Assembly: GCA_015499995.1 (NCBI GenBank)
Contig: JADNRV010000199.1
Location: forward strand, 1-64,000
Source of the DNA: Flammula alnicola
Lineage: Eukaryota > Basidiomycota > Agaricomycetes > Agaricales > Strophariaceae
Reading direction: 5' to 3'
DNA: 64,000 bases
The notes beneath the pieces were generated by a model that worked only from the letters and a program-made list of their open reading frames with translations, made no database searches and was not told where the DNA came from. This document shows positions 23,105 to 34,733 of the stretch, in pieces. The position numbers and the translations under genes were made by a program. Position 1 is the stretch's first letter. Each line of letters starts with the position of its first letter.

Positions 23105-24362
23105 TGAGAGACCCGCTATGCGCTCAACGACCTAAACAACACACACAACTGCGGAGCGAGATCCTAACTAGGTCGAGCGACGCTCTACTAGCTTCAGAAA
23201 TATGTAGTGTGCTGTACTCCACAGTGTTTGTTTTATTTAGCTAGCTGACTTGTAGACAGTGCCTCGCGGTTCGTTAAAGTGGGTATGAGGGATTATTCAA
23301 ACACACGTTTTATTGTAGTTTCAAGCCTCGTTTTATCACAGGGATGAACGGTTTTATTGATTTTATGGTTTTTATTTGAGAGGAACTCTCTAGGACGCTG
23401 CTAGCTCAAATTTCGAAGCCACTAGCTGCTCTGAAGCTTTGGGAACTGGTCTGAAACTAAGGCCGCACTGTGCGCTACCTTCTGAACGATCTGCTAGCCC
23501 ACTGTGGACTCTGTTTCTGACTCTCTAGGCGCTCTCTTGGCCTCTAAGCACACTCTGGCTTCTAAATTCTTGGACCTTGTCCTCAAGAACTTTTCTCTTT
23601 ATTTAACTAAGCCTTTTCTGATTTCAAACGAACTCTATGAAGTCAAACTGATCCTTTATTCGTCTTCTTTCTTACTAGACACTGCGTCTTAGCTCGAAAT
23701 AAAACAGGGAAGAGATTGCTTAAGGTAACTAGCTACAGAAGTACATCTTTTATACTACAGCTATGTGTGGTTCTGGTATGCGAATAAAATAGCGTAAAAC
23801 ATTCTTATCTCGTGTAAATAATGCCTGCAGGCAGTGGGTATAGGGTTGAGTATTCCGGGTGACCAGATAGAGGTCAAGGATTTGGAAATTCAGCCTATTT
23901 TAGTGCGCTAGGACGCTCCTGACTTCCGCGTACCATGCGCATCATGCGTGCGTCTCGGCTAGCAGTGCTGCTTTATTCCGGATCTGCGGCCATCATTGAT
24001 GCCGGTTCCTTCTTTCCTTTCTCGTCCTATTACCACTTTTGGTAGTCCCCCGGGTAGAGGGTAGAGCGTGCGTCTAACTAACGCGTCCGCGTCCCGTGCG
24101 TTTCTCCGTAAGTCACAAGATACGCTCGCTAGTAGTCGATGCATTCGCGTCTAGCTTTCACTAGCTGTGTCTCACTCTCCTAGTTGTAGTATTTCGTAGC
24201 TAGCTATTCAGCAATACTCTGATTGTACTGAATTCGCCGCGCACTAATTCCAAAGTATCCAGAAGTCTTTTAATTTATTCCCCATGGTGCGTTTTATGCC
24301 TCGCTAGTCGTTTATGACTTATGCGTTCTATATTTCACTGTTTTCTAACTTTTAACTGTCTC
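23105..24362 (-). repeat. Inverted LTR segment, left arm of palindrome
   Basis: About 1.26 kb that is the reverse complement of 24568-25825. The arms are nearly identical: the same 62-codon frame is read at 23504-23692 on + and at 25238-25426 on -, and a 61-codon frame (24144-23959 / 24786-24971) differs by one residue. A stretch of differences lies only at the inner end (around 24,340 versus 24,590). The high identity points to a recent event. Confidence 0.85.
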
Positions 24363-24365
24363 CCG

Positions 24366-24567
24366 GTGATAGGGCCGCAAATAGGCCACGCGTGAATTTC
24401 GCGAATATATCATCTTTTACCTATAGAATATAACCGAGACAGAGAGACTATAACCTACCCAAGTTAGTAGTCTAAGGCCTAGCTATGCGACTACTAGTTG
24501 TCATATAACCTGTGACAATGGTAATCAGACGCGGTTCAGAGCTAGCTGAGTCCATATGATAAGCCGG
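24366..24567 (+). repeat. LTR-associated 200 bp unit, copy 2 (spacer)
   Basis: The second copy of the unit at 22909-23104, in the same orientation, lying between the two palindrome arms. Differences include TAGG versus CCGG after the leading GCAAA and an extra A in GCGAATATATC. Confidence 0.7.
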
Positions 24568-25825
24568 GAGACAGTTAAAAGTTATCAGGCAGTAAAACAC
24601 AGAACGCATAAGTCATAAACGACTAGCGAGGCATAAAACGCACCATGGGGAATAAATTAAAAGACTTCTGGATACTTTGGAATTAGTGCGCGGCGAATTC
24701 AGTACAATCAGAGTATTGCTGAATAGCTAGCTACGAAATACTACAACTAGGAGAGTGAGACACAGCTAGTGAAAGCTAGACGCAAATGCATCGACTACTA
24801 GTGAGCGTATCTTGTGACTTACGGAGAAACGCACGGGACGCGGACGCGTTAGTTAGACGCACGCTCTACCCTCTACCCGGGGGACTACCAAAAGTGGTAA
24901 TAGGACGAGAAAGGAAAGAAGGAACCGGCATCAATGATGGCCGCAGATCCGGAATAAAGCAGCACTGCTAGCCGAGACGCACGCATGATGCGCATGGTAC
25001 GCGGAAGTCAGGAGCGTCCTAGCGCGCTAAAATAGGCTGAATTTCCAAATCCTTGACCTCTATCTGGTCACCCGGAATACTCAACCCTATACCCACTGCC
25101 TGCAGGCATTATTTACACGAGATAAGAATGTTTTACGCTATTTTATTCGCATACCAGAACCACACATAGCTGTAGTATAAAAGATGTACTTCTGTAGCTA
25201 GTTACCTTAAGCAATCTCTTCCCTGTTTTATTTCGAGCTAAGACGCAGTGTCTAGTAAGAAAGAAGACGAATAAAGGATCAGTTTGACTTCATAGAGTTC
25301 GTTTGAAATCAGAAAAGGCTTAGTTAAATAAAGAGAAAAGTTCTTGAGGACAAGGTCCAAGAATTTAGAAGCCAGAGTGTGCTTAGAGGCCAAGAGAGCG
25401 CCTAGAGAGTCAGAAACAGAGTCCACAGTGGGCTAGCAGATCGTTCAGAAGGTAGCGCACAGTGCGGCCTTAGTTTCAGACCAGTTCCCAAAGCTTCAGA
25501 GCAGCTAGTGGCTTCGAAATTTGAGCTAGCAGCGTCCTAGAGAGTTCCTCTCAAATAAAAACCATAAAATCAATAAAACCGTTCATCCCTGTGATAAAAC
25601 GAGGCTTGAAACTACAATAAAACGTGTGTTTGAATAATCCCTCATACCCACTTTAACGAACCGCGAGGCACTGTCTACAAGTCAGCTAGCTAAATAAAAC
25701 AAACACTGTGGAGTACAGCACACTACATATTTCTGAAGCTAGTAGAGCGTCGCTCGACCTAGTTAGGATCTCGCTCCGCAGTTGTGTGTGTTGTTTAGGT
25801 CGTTGAGCGCATAGCGGGTCTCTCA
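24568..25825 (+). repeat. 5' LTR segment of the gypsy element
   Basis: The right arm of the palindrome, starting GAGACAGTTAAAAG and ending GGGTCTCTCA just before a candidate primer-binding site and gag. It is rich in CTAG tetranucleotides (about 17 by hand count in 1.26 kb). No matching 3' LTR lies in the window. Confidence 0.7.
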
Positions 25826-25827
25826 TC

Positions 25828-25845
25828 TGGAGCCCACCGCGAGGG
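25828..25845 (+). promoter_or_regulatory. Candidate tRNA primer-binding site
   Basis: TGGAGCCCACCGCGAGGG begins with the TGG complementary to a tRNA CCA end and lies two bases after the LTR end TCTCTCA, the usual spacing for Ty3/gypsy elements. The tRNA species was not identified. Confidence 0.5.
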
Positions 25846-26907
25846 GTGGTTCAGAAACATATTTTATTGGAACTTTGAAATTCGTAGCATTACACAAAAC
25901 CGGTACAATTGAGCGAGGACGTTTGTAAAAGCGAAATCAATCGACAAATACCACATCTAGTCAGTGAAAATGGCGCCTAAGCCAAGCAATCCGCCGTTGT
26001 CATTGGCGAGACCCACACAGCCAGCTAGTGGACCTTCACAAAGTGGGCCACAACCCAGAGGTACGCGTAACTCGCAAGCCACTGGTCAAATACCGGGACT
26101 ACCTAACGAAAACCCGGGAAAGAAAAGAAGAAGAAGAAGGAGTAACACACCGAAATCGAGCACGATTGCGGAACAAAACGAGCCAGTTGGAGAAACTAGT
26201 GAAAACTGAGCGTCTGTAGAGCCTCAAATGGAAGAATTCCATTCAGCAAAATCAGAACCTCTGTCACCTAGCCTCTCAATAAGCTCGAAAGAAACTAGCT
26301 TGCTAAAAGAGAAAATACCCGAAGATTGGGACCAAGCTAGTGAAGAAGAACTAGGAAAGGAGTTACTAAAGGAAATTCCGCTAGGACGAGATTTAGGACT
26401 AGACAAAGAGGAGGAGAGCCGTCCATCCACTAGCAAAGAAAAACAGAGACAAAAATCTCAACCAGAAAGCAGGAGACATACTCAGCGGTTTTTGTGAGAT
26501 TTCTAGTAGAGCTAGCTAAAAAGAAACTAGGAAGACGCGATACTACGCCCATCATGCCGATGCCAGCTAGGAATCAGAAGGAGGCACCTCAGTTTGAAGA
26601 TAGCAGGCCGGAAGAGTTGTTGAGATATTTCGACGACTTAGAGGAGTGTTTCAAAGGGAATACGGGATTGACGGACGTCGATAAAAAGAAATATGTTGGA
26701 CGATACATATCGCCCAGAATAGAGGCGCAATGGCAATCCTTTGACTCATATGCGGGTGCAGGAAAAACCTACGTCGACTACAAGAAAGATATCATTAAGG
26801 ACTACCCCGAAGCTATAGGTCTATCTACTGGATCTCTGAAGTGCCTTAAACAAGTGTGCAAAGAAAATCAGAGAATCGGAGAATCAGATCTCTCGGAGCT
26901 GTTAACA

Positions 26908-26943
<36 letters not shown>

Positions 26944-27489
26944 ACAATTTTATACCGGTGCGCGAAAGCAGTCCGGTCTCTAACTAATACAAACGAAGGC
27001 GGTATACTACGCGTGCAAAAGAAAGAAGTTGGCTCGACGGCGAGCATGCGACGCGCGCGAGCGCGGCGCGGGTGAGACGGCGCAGCCGCCTGAAACCCAG
27101 ATAGGTAGTCTCGCAACTACAGATTGTCCGTCGTTGCGGCGTTGTTAACGCTACCGCACGAACGGCAGATAGGAATATTGGGATGGACAGGGGGGTCATC
27201 CAGATGTGAGAAGAGCCTGCCAGGCCCTCCCCGATTCACCGGTAAAATCAACGTGGTCATAGCTAAGCAGGGGCCAAAGCCCCCACCGCTGTCAACCAGG
27301 TCGGGTCCTCTGCAAGTGATGCACGAAGCCAACTCAGGGAGTCGACCCCGCCAGGACTGGAACGACCAGCCCTCTCGCCTCTCGCGAAGTCCGCCATCAC
27401 TGTGACTCAATGCAGAAACACCTGTGGGCAACAGGCCGCTTTGACCGCGGCGACGCTCGCACCCAGAATTGCCCCCCGCCCAGAGTCCC

Positions 27490-30400
27490 TCATCCGACTC
27501 CAGCGGGGTGCCGGGAGAAGGAGAACGCCGTAGGGTGCTCCAACAAATAAGTCGCCAGCTCCGAAACGAGTTTCGGCTTCCGGCGAGTCCAAGGCTGTTT
27601 CTTGCACTTGAATATATGATCGCGAGTCTGAGGATAAACCCCACACTCACAACCGAGGGCCCTAGGGTCATCGATTTTGAACCGCTCGTAGTACGAGCCG
27701 ATCGGAGCATGATTCGTGATTAAACGGCACATGCGGGCAAAGAGCGAAACGCTCTGACTGCCGGCCTCAAGCCAAGGTCCCCCGCGAGTGGGACTAGGCT
27801 GGACAGGGTCCCCGTTCAACCCTTGCAGCTCCATGAAGTTGGAGCCAAGCAGAAAAGGCTGATCGGAAACTCTTTGTTTCCAATCTGCGCGTGCCGATCT
27901 GTCCACAAAGTCGCGGACATACTGGAGGGAGAGTTTGGTGGTAGGAACAACGGCGACGCCGCGCATACCAGCAACGAGATCGTGTGCTTCATTTTGAATA
28001 TCCCACTCCATATCGGAGGGAGACTCGATAAAAGTTACCTTGTGGTCAGGCGAACACCTGAACCACGGCTCAAGTAAACGACACACCATCAGTGACTGAG
28101 ACTGAAAAGAGTGCGGAGAGGGATCCACTGAGAGGCGCGCAGCATGCATCGCATCAGTGAAAATAGTAATGCGTTTGACATCCCCAAAGCCCACGGCATT
28201 GGAGATGGCAACGCGAATGGCAAAGAGCTCTGCGTCCGTAGACGAGGCCCTCCCGGCAGCATGACACCCAGAATAAACCTGTGCGCCCTGCCGCTTGATA
28301 ACAACACCAGTGGCGGCTTGCCACCCCGGAGGGCAGGAGCCGTCAACACCAGCATACGCAGCATCTGGATCGTCCTCGAGGGACTCGAGGGACGCATCCA
28401 ATATGAGCTTCCAAGCCGCTTCAGGATCTGGGACCTGCTAAAGCGTGGCTTGGAAAGCCACTTGAACCGATCGGCATAGCGATCGAGGACTCGATAACCC
28501 GGACGAGCCTCAGGAGCAAAAGGCTCCGTAGACTCAACAGGGACACTGGAATAATTTACATTATCCATAAGAGCACCCGTCACCTTACGGCGGTGGGCGG
28601 CAGGCATGCGTTCGACTGACATGGGATGAGGGGTCGCGCGCTTAAGTGATGACCCAGCCATGAATGACCGAATCGGGTGAGTGTCTGAAAGAGTGGCGAC
28701 CCGCACCGCAGAGCGGTCGCGCAATCTTTCGAGAAGTATAGGGATGGGTAGGAGGCCCGCAAGGGCCTCCACCCCTCCCGAGGGCGAAGTACGGAATGCA
28801 CCCGTAATCCAGAGAGCAGCCTTGCGCTGAACTTGCGTAAGCTGTTTAATGAGGCCCTTGTTACGGGCACCCTTGAAGAACCACATGCGATACCCATACG
28901 TGAATATGGGGACTACACAGGTGTGGTACAGGAGTCGCTTCTGCATAGGCAGAAGCCCCCGAGTAGAGGAACCAAGCATCTTCATCGAAACAACCGATGT
29001 GAACCCCTTGGTGGAGTAATAACGCACATGCTCATTGAAGGTGAGCTTGCGGTCAAAGTAAAAGCCCAAGTACCGCCAAAAGGCTTGGGCTTGAGGTAGT
29101 TAGCACGACCTCCGGTGTAGGGTGCATACCCGAGATCGATACTAGGATTATAGCTAGAGTGAGATCTATCAAAATGAAAGATCTCAGACTTGTCGTGCTC
29201 GAGCGCCAAAGCAAATGCCTTGAAAAGCTCGAAGATAACAGCGTATGCCTTCTTCAGCATCGCAATATTAGTATCCAGCCACTCATCTTGCACGATGAGT
29301 GTGCCATCATCAACATACGAGAGGAGGTCAACCCTCAACCCAAGGTCGAGGCACCGCTTCTCGAACAGGCGCATGATAGGCGCCAGGTAGATAGCCGATA
29401 AGACAGGGGACAAGGCCGATCCCTGGCCCACCCCCACATCTGCCTGTAGCGGGTCTGATAAGAAGGAGTTCCACGCATACCGCGTCTTCCTCTCTACCAG
29501 ATAAGATGCGAAAAACTTGACCACCAACGGAGGGAAGCCAAGTTTCCGTAGAATAATCACAAGCGCGTCGTGATTAAGTGAAGGGAAAAACTGAGCGAGG
29601 TCAAAGGCGACCACGCTAGTCTTTAAACCCTTAGCCCAGCCTGCGCGCACAATGTGTGTCAGGAAGAGCCCAGCATCCTCAGTGGAGCGCTGACGCACTC
29701 CACCCACCTGGTTAGGATGGAAAATATCCAGCCCGACAGCGTCGAACTGAATGCGATTTGAGATCATTTTCTCAATTAATTTACCAACGGTATTCAGGAG
29801 AACAATAGGCCTGAATGCCTTAGGTGCGGAGTAGGATGGCTTATTCGGCTTAGGTATGATTACCGAAAGCGAATCCTTAAATACAGATGGCCAATAGCCC
29901 ACACGCATGCAGGCATTGGCAATCGAAAGGAGGACCTCAATGGAATGAGGGTCACGACGTACTATCCCCTTCAGGTGGGACCAATTGACATGATCCGGAC
30001 CCGGAGCGGATAGACCAGAACACGCAGAGAGAGCCTCCGTGAGTTCCAGCGCAGAAAACGAACCCACTCCCTAACAGGAAGCGTAGGGAGAGAATTCAAC
30101 ACATTGGCATCAAACACTCTGTCAGAGGCAGAGTTGTAGGTACCGTGTAGCGCGCCCCAGAGGGCGGGCATGTCGTTGCAAGGCTCGCCACGATAATGGA
30201 GAGCCTCACAAGGAGGAAGTTTGCCTGTTGGACCCAGTTCATGAGGTCCCACGGGCGCTTGTTAGCAGACGCGATTTCATGGATCGTTGATCAAAGAACT
30301 CGCGCTTGACATCTCGGATGGTTTTCCGAAAGGATTTCCAGTCCTCGGGCAGGCGACTGCGCCGGAACGTGTCAGGGCGCTGAGCACTCCTGGGTCCACC

Positions 30401-31330
30401 AGGGCTTAGATCGCCGGGTAACAAAGGACTCTTTAGCATGGGACTCCCATGCAGAAGAGAAGACTAAGCCACCGCTTGCGCAGCAGCCTCGATCTGTTCC
30501 TCGGAGTTCAGAGGGGCAGTCGGGTCAATGGCCCGGAGCCCAGAACTGATAGAATTGATGAATGCCGGAACATCATCAGTAGGAAGAGACATCCGAACTG
30601 CCCCGTTAGGGGCGGGAGAGATGTCCAGTGTAATCGAGATCGGAATATGATCCGATTTGAGTTGAATGTCCGGGCATCGGACAACAGTACCGTCAATCAC
30701 CTGGTTGGGTGGGACGAAAGCGAGGTCAATCACCGTTTTGCGCTTGGTGGGATCTCTTGGTATGTGCGTGGGCCCTGGGTTGCCAAAGGCAGCCAGTTCA
30801 AGCCCAAGAATAGCAGCGGACTGCTGCAGTGAGATAGCGCATCCCTCCCGACCACTGTGACCTTCGTCCCAGTCCTCGGAGTGTGCGTTAAAGTCCCCGC
30901 CCATGAAATGGAAGCGAGGAAGTGCAGTGTCGTGGGCCTTGAGCCAGTTAATGGCCCCATGGTCCGCGTCAGAGTAGACGTTCATCAAAAAGAAGGTCTC
31001 GGCACTTGTTGAGAGTGACAGGACCTGTATATCGGGGTGATCGATCACATCCCTTCGTATAGACGGACGATACCGGGCTAACCTAGTCGAAACGTAGGTC
31101 ATAACCCAGGGGTCGCTCATCAGCAGTAGTGGGCGCACGGACCATTGCCAGCCAATCTGGGTGGTTAGGTGCGCCTATGACATCCTCGCCCTTTCTGGTT
31201 TTAGCAGACGGGGCGGTCCTTATGTGTTGCCAAGGGGGTTCTTGCACGAAATAATATCATATATGTTGTTACATGTAGATAGAATTACATCCAGGGACAT
31301 CCCATCCCTGGCCACGTTCCAACTCAACAC
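27490..31330 (-). pseudogene. LINE ORF2: endonuclease-RT-RNase H, frameshifted
   Basis: Four blocks are visible in different frames. An AP-like endonuclease starts VLSWNVARDGMSLDVILSTC (near 31,330), continues FVQEPPWQ, and has FMGGDFNAHSEDWDEG and SDHIPISITLD (to about 30,600). The reverse transcriptase (30067-28982) has FRPIVLLNTVGKLIEKMISN, VVAFDLAQFFPSLNHDA, GVGQGSALSPVLSAIYLAP and the catalytic box YVDD. A thumb/connection region lies at 29069-28440. RNase H (28401-27490) has AGVDGSCPPGW, DAELFAIRVAIS and IFTDAMHAARL, and ends with the CCHC-like CECGVYPQTRDHIFKC. Frameshifts fall at about 31,240, 29,050 and 28,400, so the copy is inactive though each active-site motif is intact. Confidence 0.85.
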
Positions 31331-31400
31331 CCGCACCTCATCCAGCATGGGTTGTACTGGCATTAAGCTACGTTATGTGAGCGATGGGTGGGACGACGAT

Positions 31401-33470
31401 TTAACCAAAAATCACGTACCTCAGCATATTTAGCCTCGATCCAGGACGGACAAAGCGGTGTCGCCAAAACGAGCAGTGGCTCGAAGTGGCCCAGTGATCC
31501 TTGCGGCACGAAGGGCACCGCGCAGTGTGGGGGCAGTCCGTACCACGCGGAGTGCCTTTGGTCGGGGGCTTAGCCTCCGGGTGAGGTTTGCAGCACGAGG
31601 CGGCGATGCGATGCACCTCCACCTCGTGTGGGCCAGAGCAGCGCGCACAGATAGGCTGGCGCGCTTTGCAGGATTCCTCGGGTGGCCCCACCTCCAGCAT
31701 CTAGTGCAGAGGGGGACTCCAGGGCTAACAGTGGTTGGGCGAATGAGAATCACCCTTCCACGGAACATGAAGGTCTTGTTGATAAGACGCTTCGCGCGTT
31801 GACCCGATTGGAGTCGTAATTTCGAAGAAGGCGTGAGCGGTAGAGCTCGCCTTCGAGTTGCGGATGACGCGAGGGGGCCCGCGAGCATGATATCCATGGA
31901 CAGAGGAGAGGCGAGCATCGCCATCTTCACCTCCGTCGCATTGGTGGGGTCCTAGTGTTGTAATCACTGAACGCAGGTAGATGAGGCCTTGAGATAAGAC
32001 TTCGAGGTGGGGAGCCCAACCCACACGTCAAGGGTGTCGGATGTGGGGGTGATAGCATGGACGAATCCACGGATACGTTGAGGTCGGCCTCGTTGGCCAC
32101 ACCAGAGGTAGCGAGGGAAATGCCCTCGTACGCACGAGAGGCAGACAGGACCCGAAGGGTCCTGGCTGCATCTCGGAGTCCTTTGTCGATCTTATCGCGA
32201 AGCTCGACGATTTTGCTGTCCTTGGGGCGCTCCCCAGGGCCAGAGTATTGGATCAGGACCTGCTTGCGAGTAGGTCCAGACGAAGTAAACGACGGGGTAG
32301 TCTTCTGCTTCTTCGCAGAGGCCGGCCCTATCGGAGACGACAGGAATCGTTTATTGCCCCTGAGCTCTGCCTGCATGGCAGGAACTCGAGGCGCGGGTGG
32401 ATAGCGAGGGGGTCCACCACCAAGGGCACTAGGGCCCATGGCGGGGTCCCTCTGGGACAACGGGTTGGCCGCAGCCATCTGAGCATAGCTCTGACGGGTG
32501 GACGGATAACCGGCTGGCCGGGGGGGAATAGGAGGCGGGGGCCTCAAGTAGGAGTCCGCCGGCCTCTTGCGAGGCTGATGGGGGGCAGGGGCACCCTTTG
32601 AAGGCGCAGCCGAAGGCTGCGACTTCGGAGGTGCCGCTGCACCAGATGGCGCTGTGAACGCCGGCGCCCTAGCCTTCCCAGTCGGCTTCCTAGTCGTGGG
32701 GGCGGGGGTGGCAGATGACATCCCAGTGTCCGTGTCAGTGTCCATAGGACCCGACCTGGAAGCACCAGGGAGGATGGGGGCCGTGGAGGCATGAATCGTC
32801 TCCTCATGAGAGGAGACCGAGGCCACAACCGTCGAAGTAAGTTCGTGGACGGTGCGATTACCGTCCACATTGAGTGTAGTGGCTTCCCACCACGAAGATG
32901 AGTACACCGCTGAGATAAACCCAACGATGGACGATGCGAGAGGTCGAGAGACCTCCGAGCCAGCAGTATCAAAGGCCTCGCCGCCGGAACAACGAAACCA
33001 GGACGATGCCATCCGGAGAGACTCAGAAAGTCGATGCATCACCTCGTCGTCTGTCTCCGGAGGTGCGGTGGTGCTATCGCGGGTAGAAGGACCTGCAGGG
33101 GGGGCTTCCCCCCATACATGTCCTCGTCTTCGTCGCCAGGATTGCCCTCTTCGCCGTAGGGCACCTCACTGTCGTCGTGGATGATCGAAGACCGCGATCG
33201 AGGGCGATCGGGTTTCGGTGTGAGTTGCCTCGTCTGCTGAGGAACTGGAGATGCGTACACCTGCCTCTGGGGAGAGGGAGATGCAGTAGACTGCGCTCCC
33301 TGGACAGACGCAGTGGTAGAGGGGGCCAGCCTTGCGAGGGCGGCCTGCTGAACAGCGAGCCTCTCCGCCGGGGTTAAACCAGCCAGCGGATCGGCTAGAG
33401 CAGGTGTGGCGGGCAATCGGGTAGATCGATCGCCACCACCTTTGGGATTCGGATTGGATTTAGGCGGCAT
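31401..33470 (-). pseudogene. LINE ORF1: zinc-knuckle nucleocapsid-like protein
   Basis: It begins MPPKSNPNPKGGGDRSTRLP at 33470. A long proline-rich, basic region follows (33042-31927), then a zinc-knuckle array: CTRCWRWGH in one frame, continuing PEESCKARQPICARC and CPSCRKDHWATSSHC in another. The frame break inside the first knuckle (near 31,690) and another near 33,040 show decay. In LINEs this protein binds the RNA and travels with it to the target. Confidence 0.75.
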
Positions 33471-34733
33471 TGCTTGCTAGTAACAGAGCGCCCGAGAGCG
33501 CTCGACGGTGTGAAGCTGTGGGGGACGATGTTGCTGGTTGCTGTACTTGTTCCCATGGTCGACCGTAGTAGTTACTGGAAAAGGAGAGATGGAGCTGTTA
33601 ACATTCAAAAGAGCATTTAAAGTCGAGTCCAAGAAGCTAGCGGAAGCACCGACGTTGCTAGCGAATCATACGCTAGTAGCCTACTTTGCGGGGTGCCTCA
33701 CCCCAGAATTCCGAAACCAAGTATATGCCGAGCTAGATCTGCAGGCAACTCAGTCAAAGGATATGCTGGATTTCTTAATCAGCAATAATGTGGGAGGACT
33801 CACCATGTCGACTGCACCACCAGCTCGGGCGGAAGACAGGTACAAGCTAGACGAGTTTATCCGAGTGGCAGAAGACCTAGCTCGGGCACTAAATCCTGGT
33901 GCCACAGGAGTGGAAAGGGAGGAGTTACCACTGGTTCCTCCGGTCAGAATAAAAACGGAGAGCATGGTGCTAGCTCCAGTACAACGAGAGCTAGAGAGTA
34001 TCAAGCAGGAGTTTTCCATCTTCAAAGATTGGATAACAACTAGTGAGAGAAATCAGAAGCAGTTGTTGGATGAATTCAAAAATAGCATTCATCAGCAGAC
34101 AAGGATGGCGCAGCAAATGCCTCCACCCCAGCCGGCGCCTATGAGGATGTATCAGCCTCCACCGCCGCCAATGATGCGCTATCAGCCACCAGAAGCGCCT
34201 AGGAACTGTTTCTATTGTCATATGACAGGTCATATGTATCGAGACTGTCCCGTGCACCAAGCTCATCTGAATACTGGCAAAGTGAATCTAGGAGAAGGAG
34301 GGAAGCTATATTTCCCCGACGGTAGAATGATCTCGTTTGACCCAACTAGGCCTGTCAAGGATCGAGTAGATGAGTGGCACGCGAAGCAGAAAACTGACGT
34401 CGTGTTCCAATCATGGGAGACCGAGAGCGTACCGGGGATGTATCATCTCCAAGCGCATCAAGGTTCCATGTCGCTCTACACGAACCAGCAGAGAGATCAG
34501 AGGGACGAGGTGATAGAAAAATTGAGACAAGAGTTGCAAGGGAGGCCAGGTCCGTCCTACCAGTTGAGGCCTAGCACGGTCTATCAGCAGCAGCGACGAG
34601 ACGAGATGGATAAGTATAGAGAGACGTATGAGGAGATGCTAGCTGCGGAAAAACAGGGGACCATCCTAGCATTAACTAGGTCGGGGCAGCCACCTAGGGG
34701 AGAAGTCGAGGATCTGGGTTTCGATTGAGTTCG

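Larger units (their letters stand above)
26911..33590 (-). mobile_element. Full-length non-LTR retrotransposon (LINE)
   Basis: The 6.68 kb insertion is flanked by a 16-base target duplication, GGAGCTGTTAACATTC, at 26895-26910 and 33591-33606. The poly(A) tail appears as 27 T's at 26911-26937, so the element is on the minus strand. ORF1 (CCHC protein) and ORF2 (endonuclease, reverse transcriptase, RNase H, CCHC) are both present but frameshifted. Domain order fits the Tad1/I-like LINEs of fungi; the clade was not computed. The 3' end reads ATAAAATTGTTGATTT before the A tail, a tail shared by the SINEs in this window. Confidence 0.9.
25970..34728 (+). pseudogene. Gypsy gag, interrupted by a LINE
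   Basis: Gag starts MAPKPSNPPLSLARP at 25970. It meets TGA at 26207-26209, continues in the same frame to 26497, and then shifts frame (ARNQKEAPQFEDSRPEELLR onward). The capsid-like part includes LLRYFDDLEECFKGNTGLTD. The LINE splits the codons for ELLTF and KRAFKVES; after removal the frame continues at 33607. The second half holds a coiled region and a zinc knuckle, CFYCHMTGHMYRDC (CX2CX4HX4C), near 34,207-34,250, followed by FPDGRMISFDPTRPVKDR. It would package the element's RNA. The stop and frameshift make this copy defective. Confidence 0.8.

Noticed and set aside
23105..24362. The inverted segment as a simple solo LTR of another element
   Set aside because: It lacks TG..CA ends of its own and is flanked by a 200-base direct repeat rather than a short target duplication; an inversion inside one of two LTRs fits better, though this is not proven.
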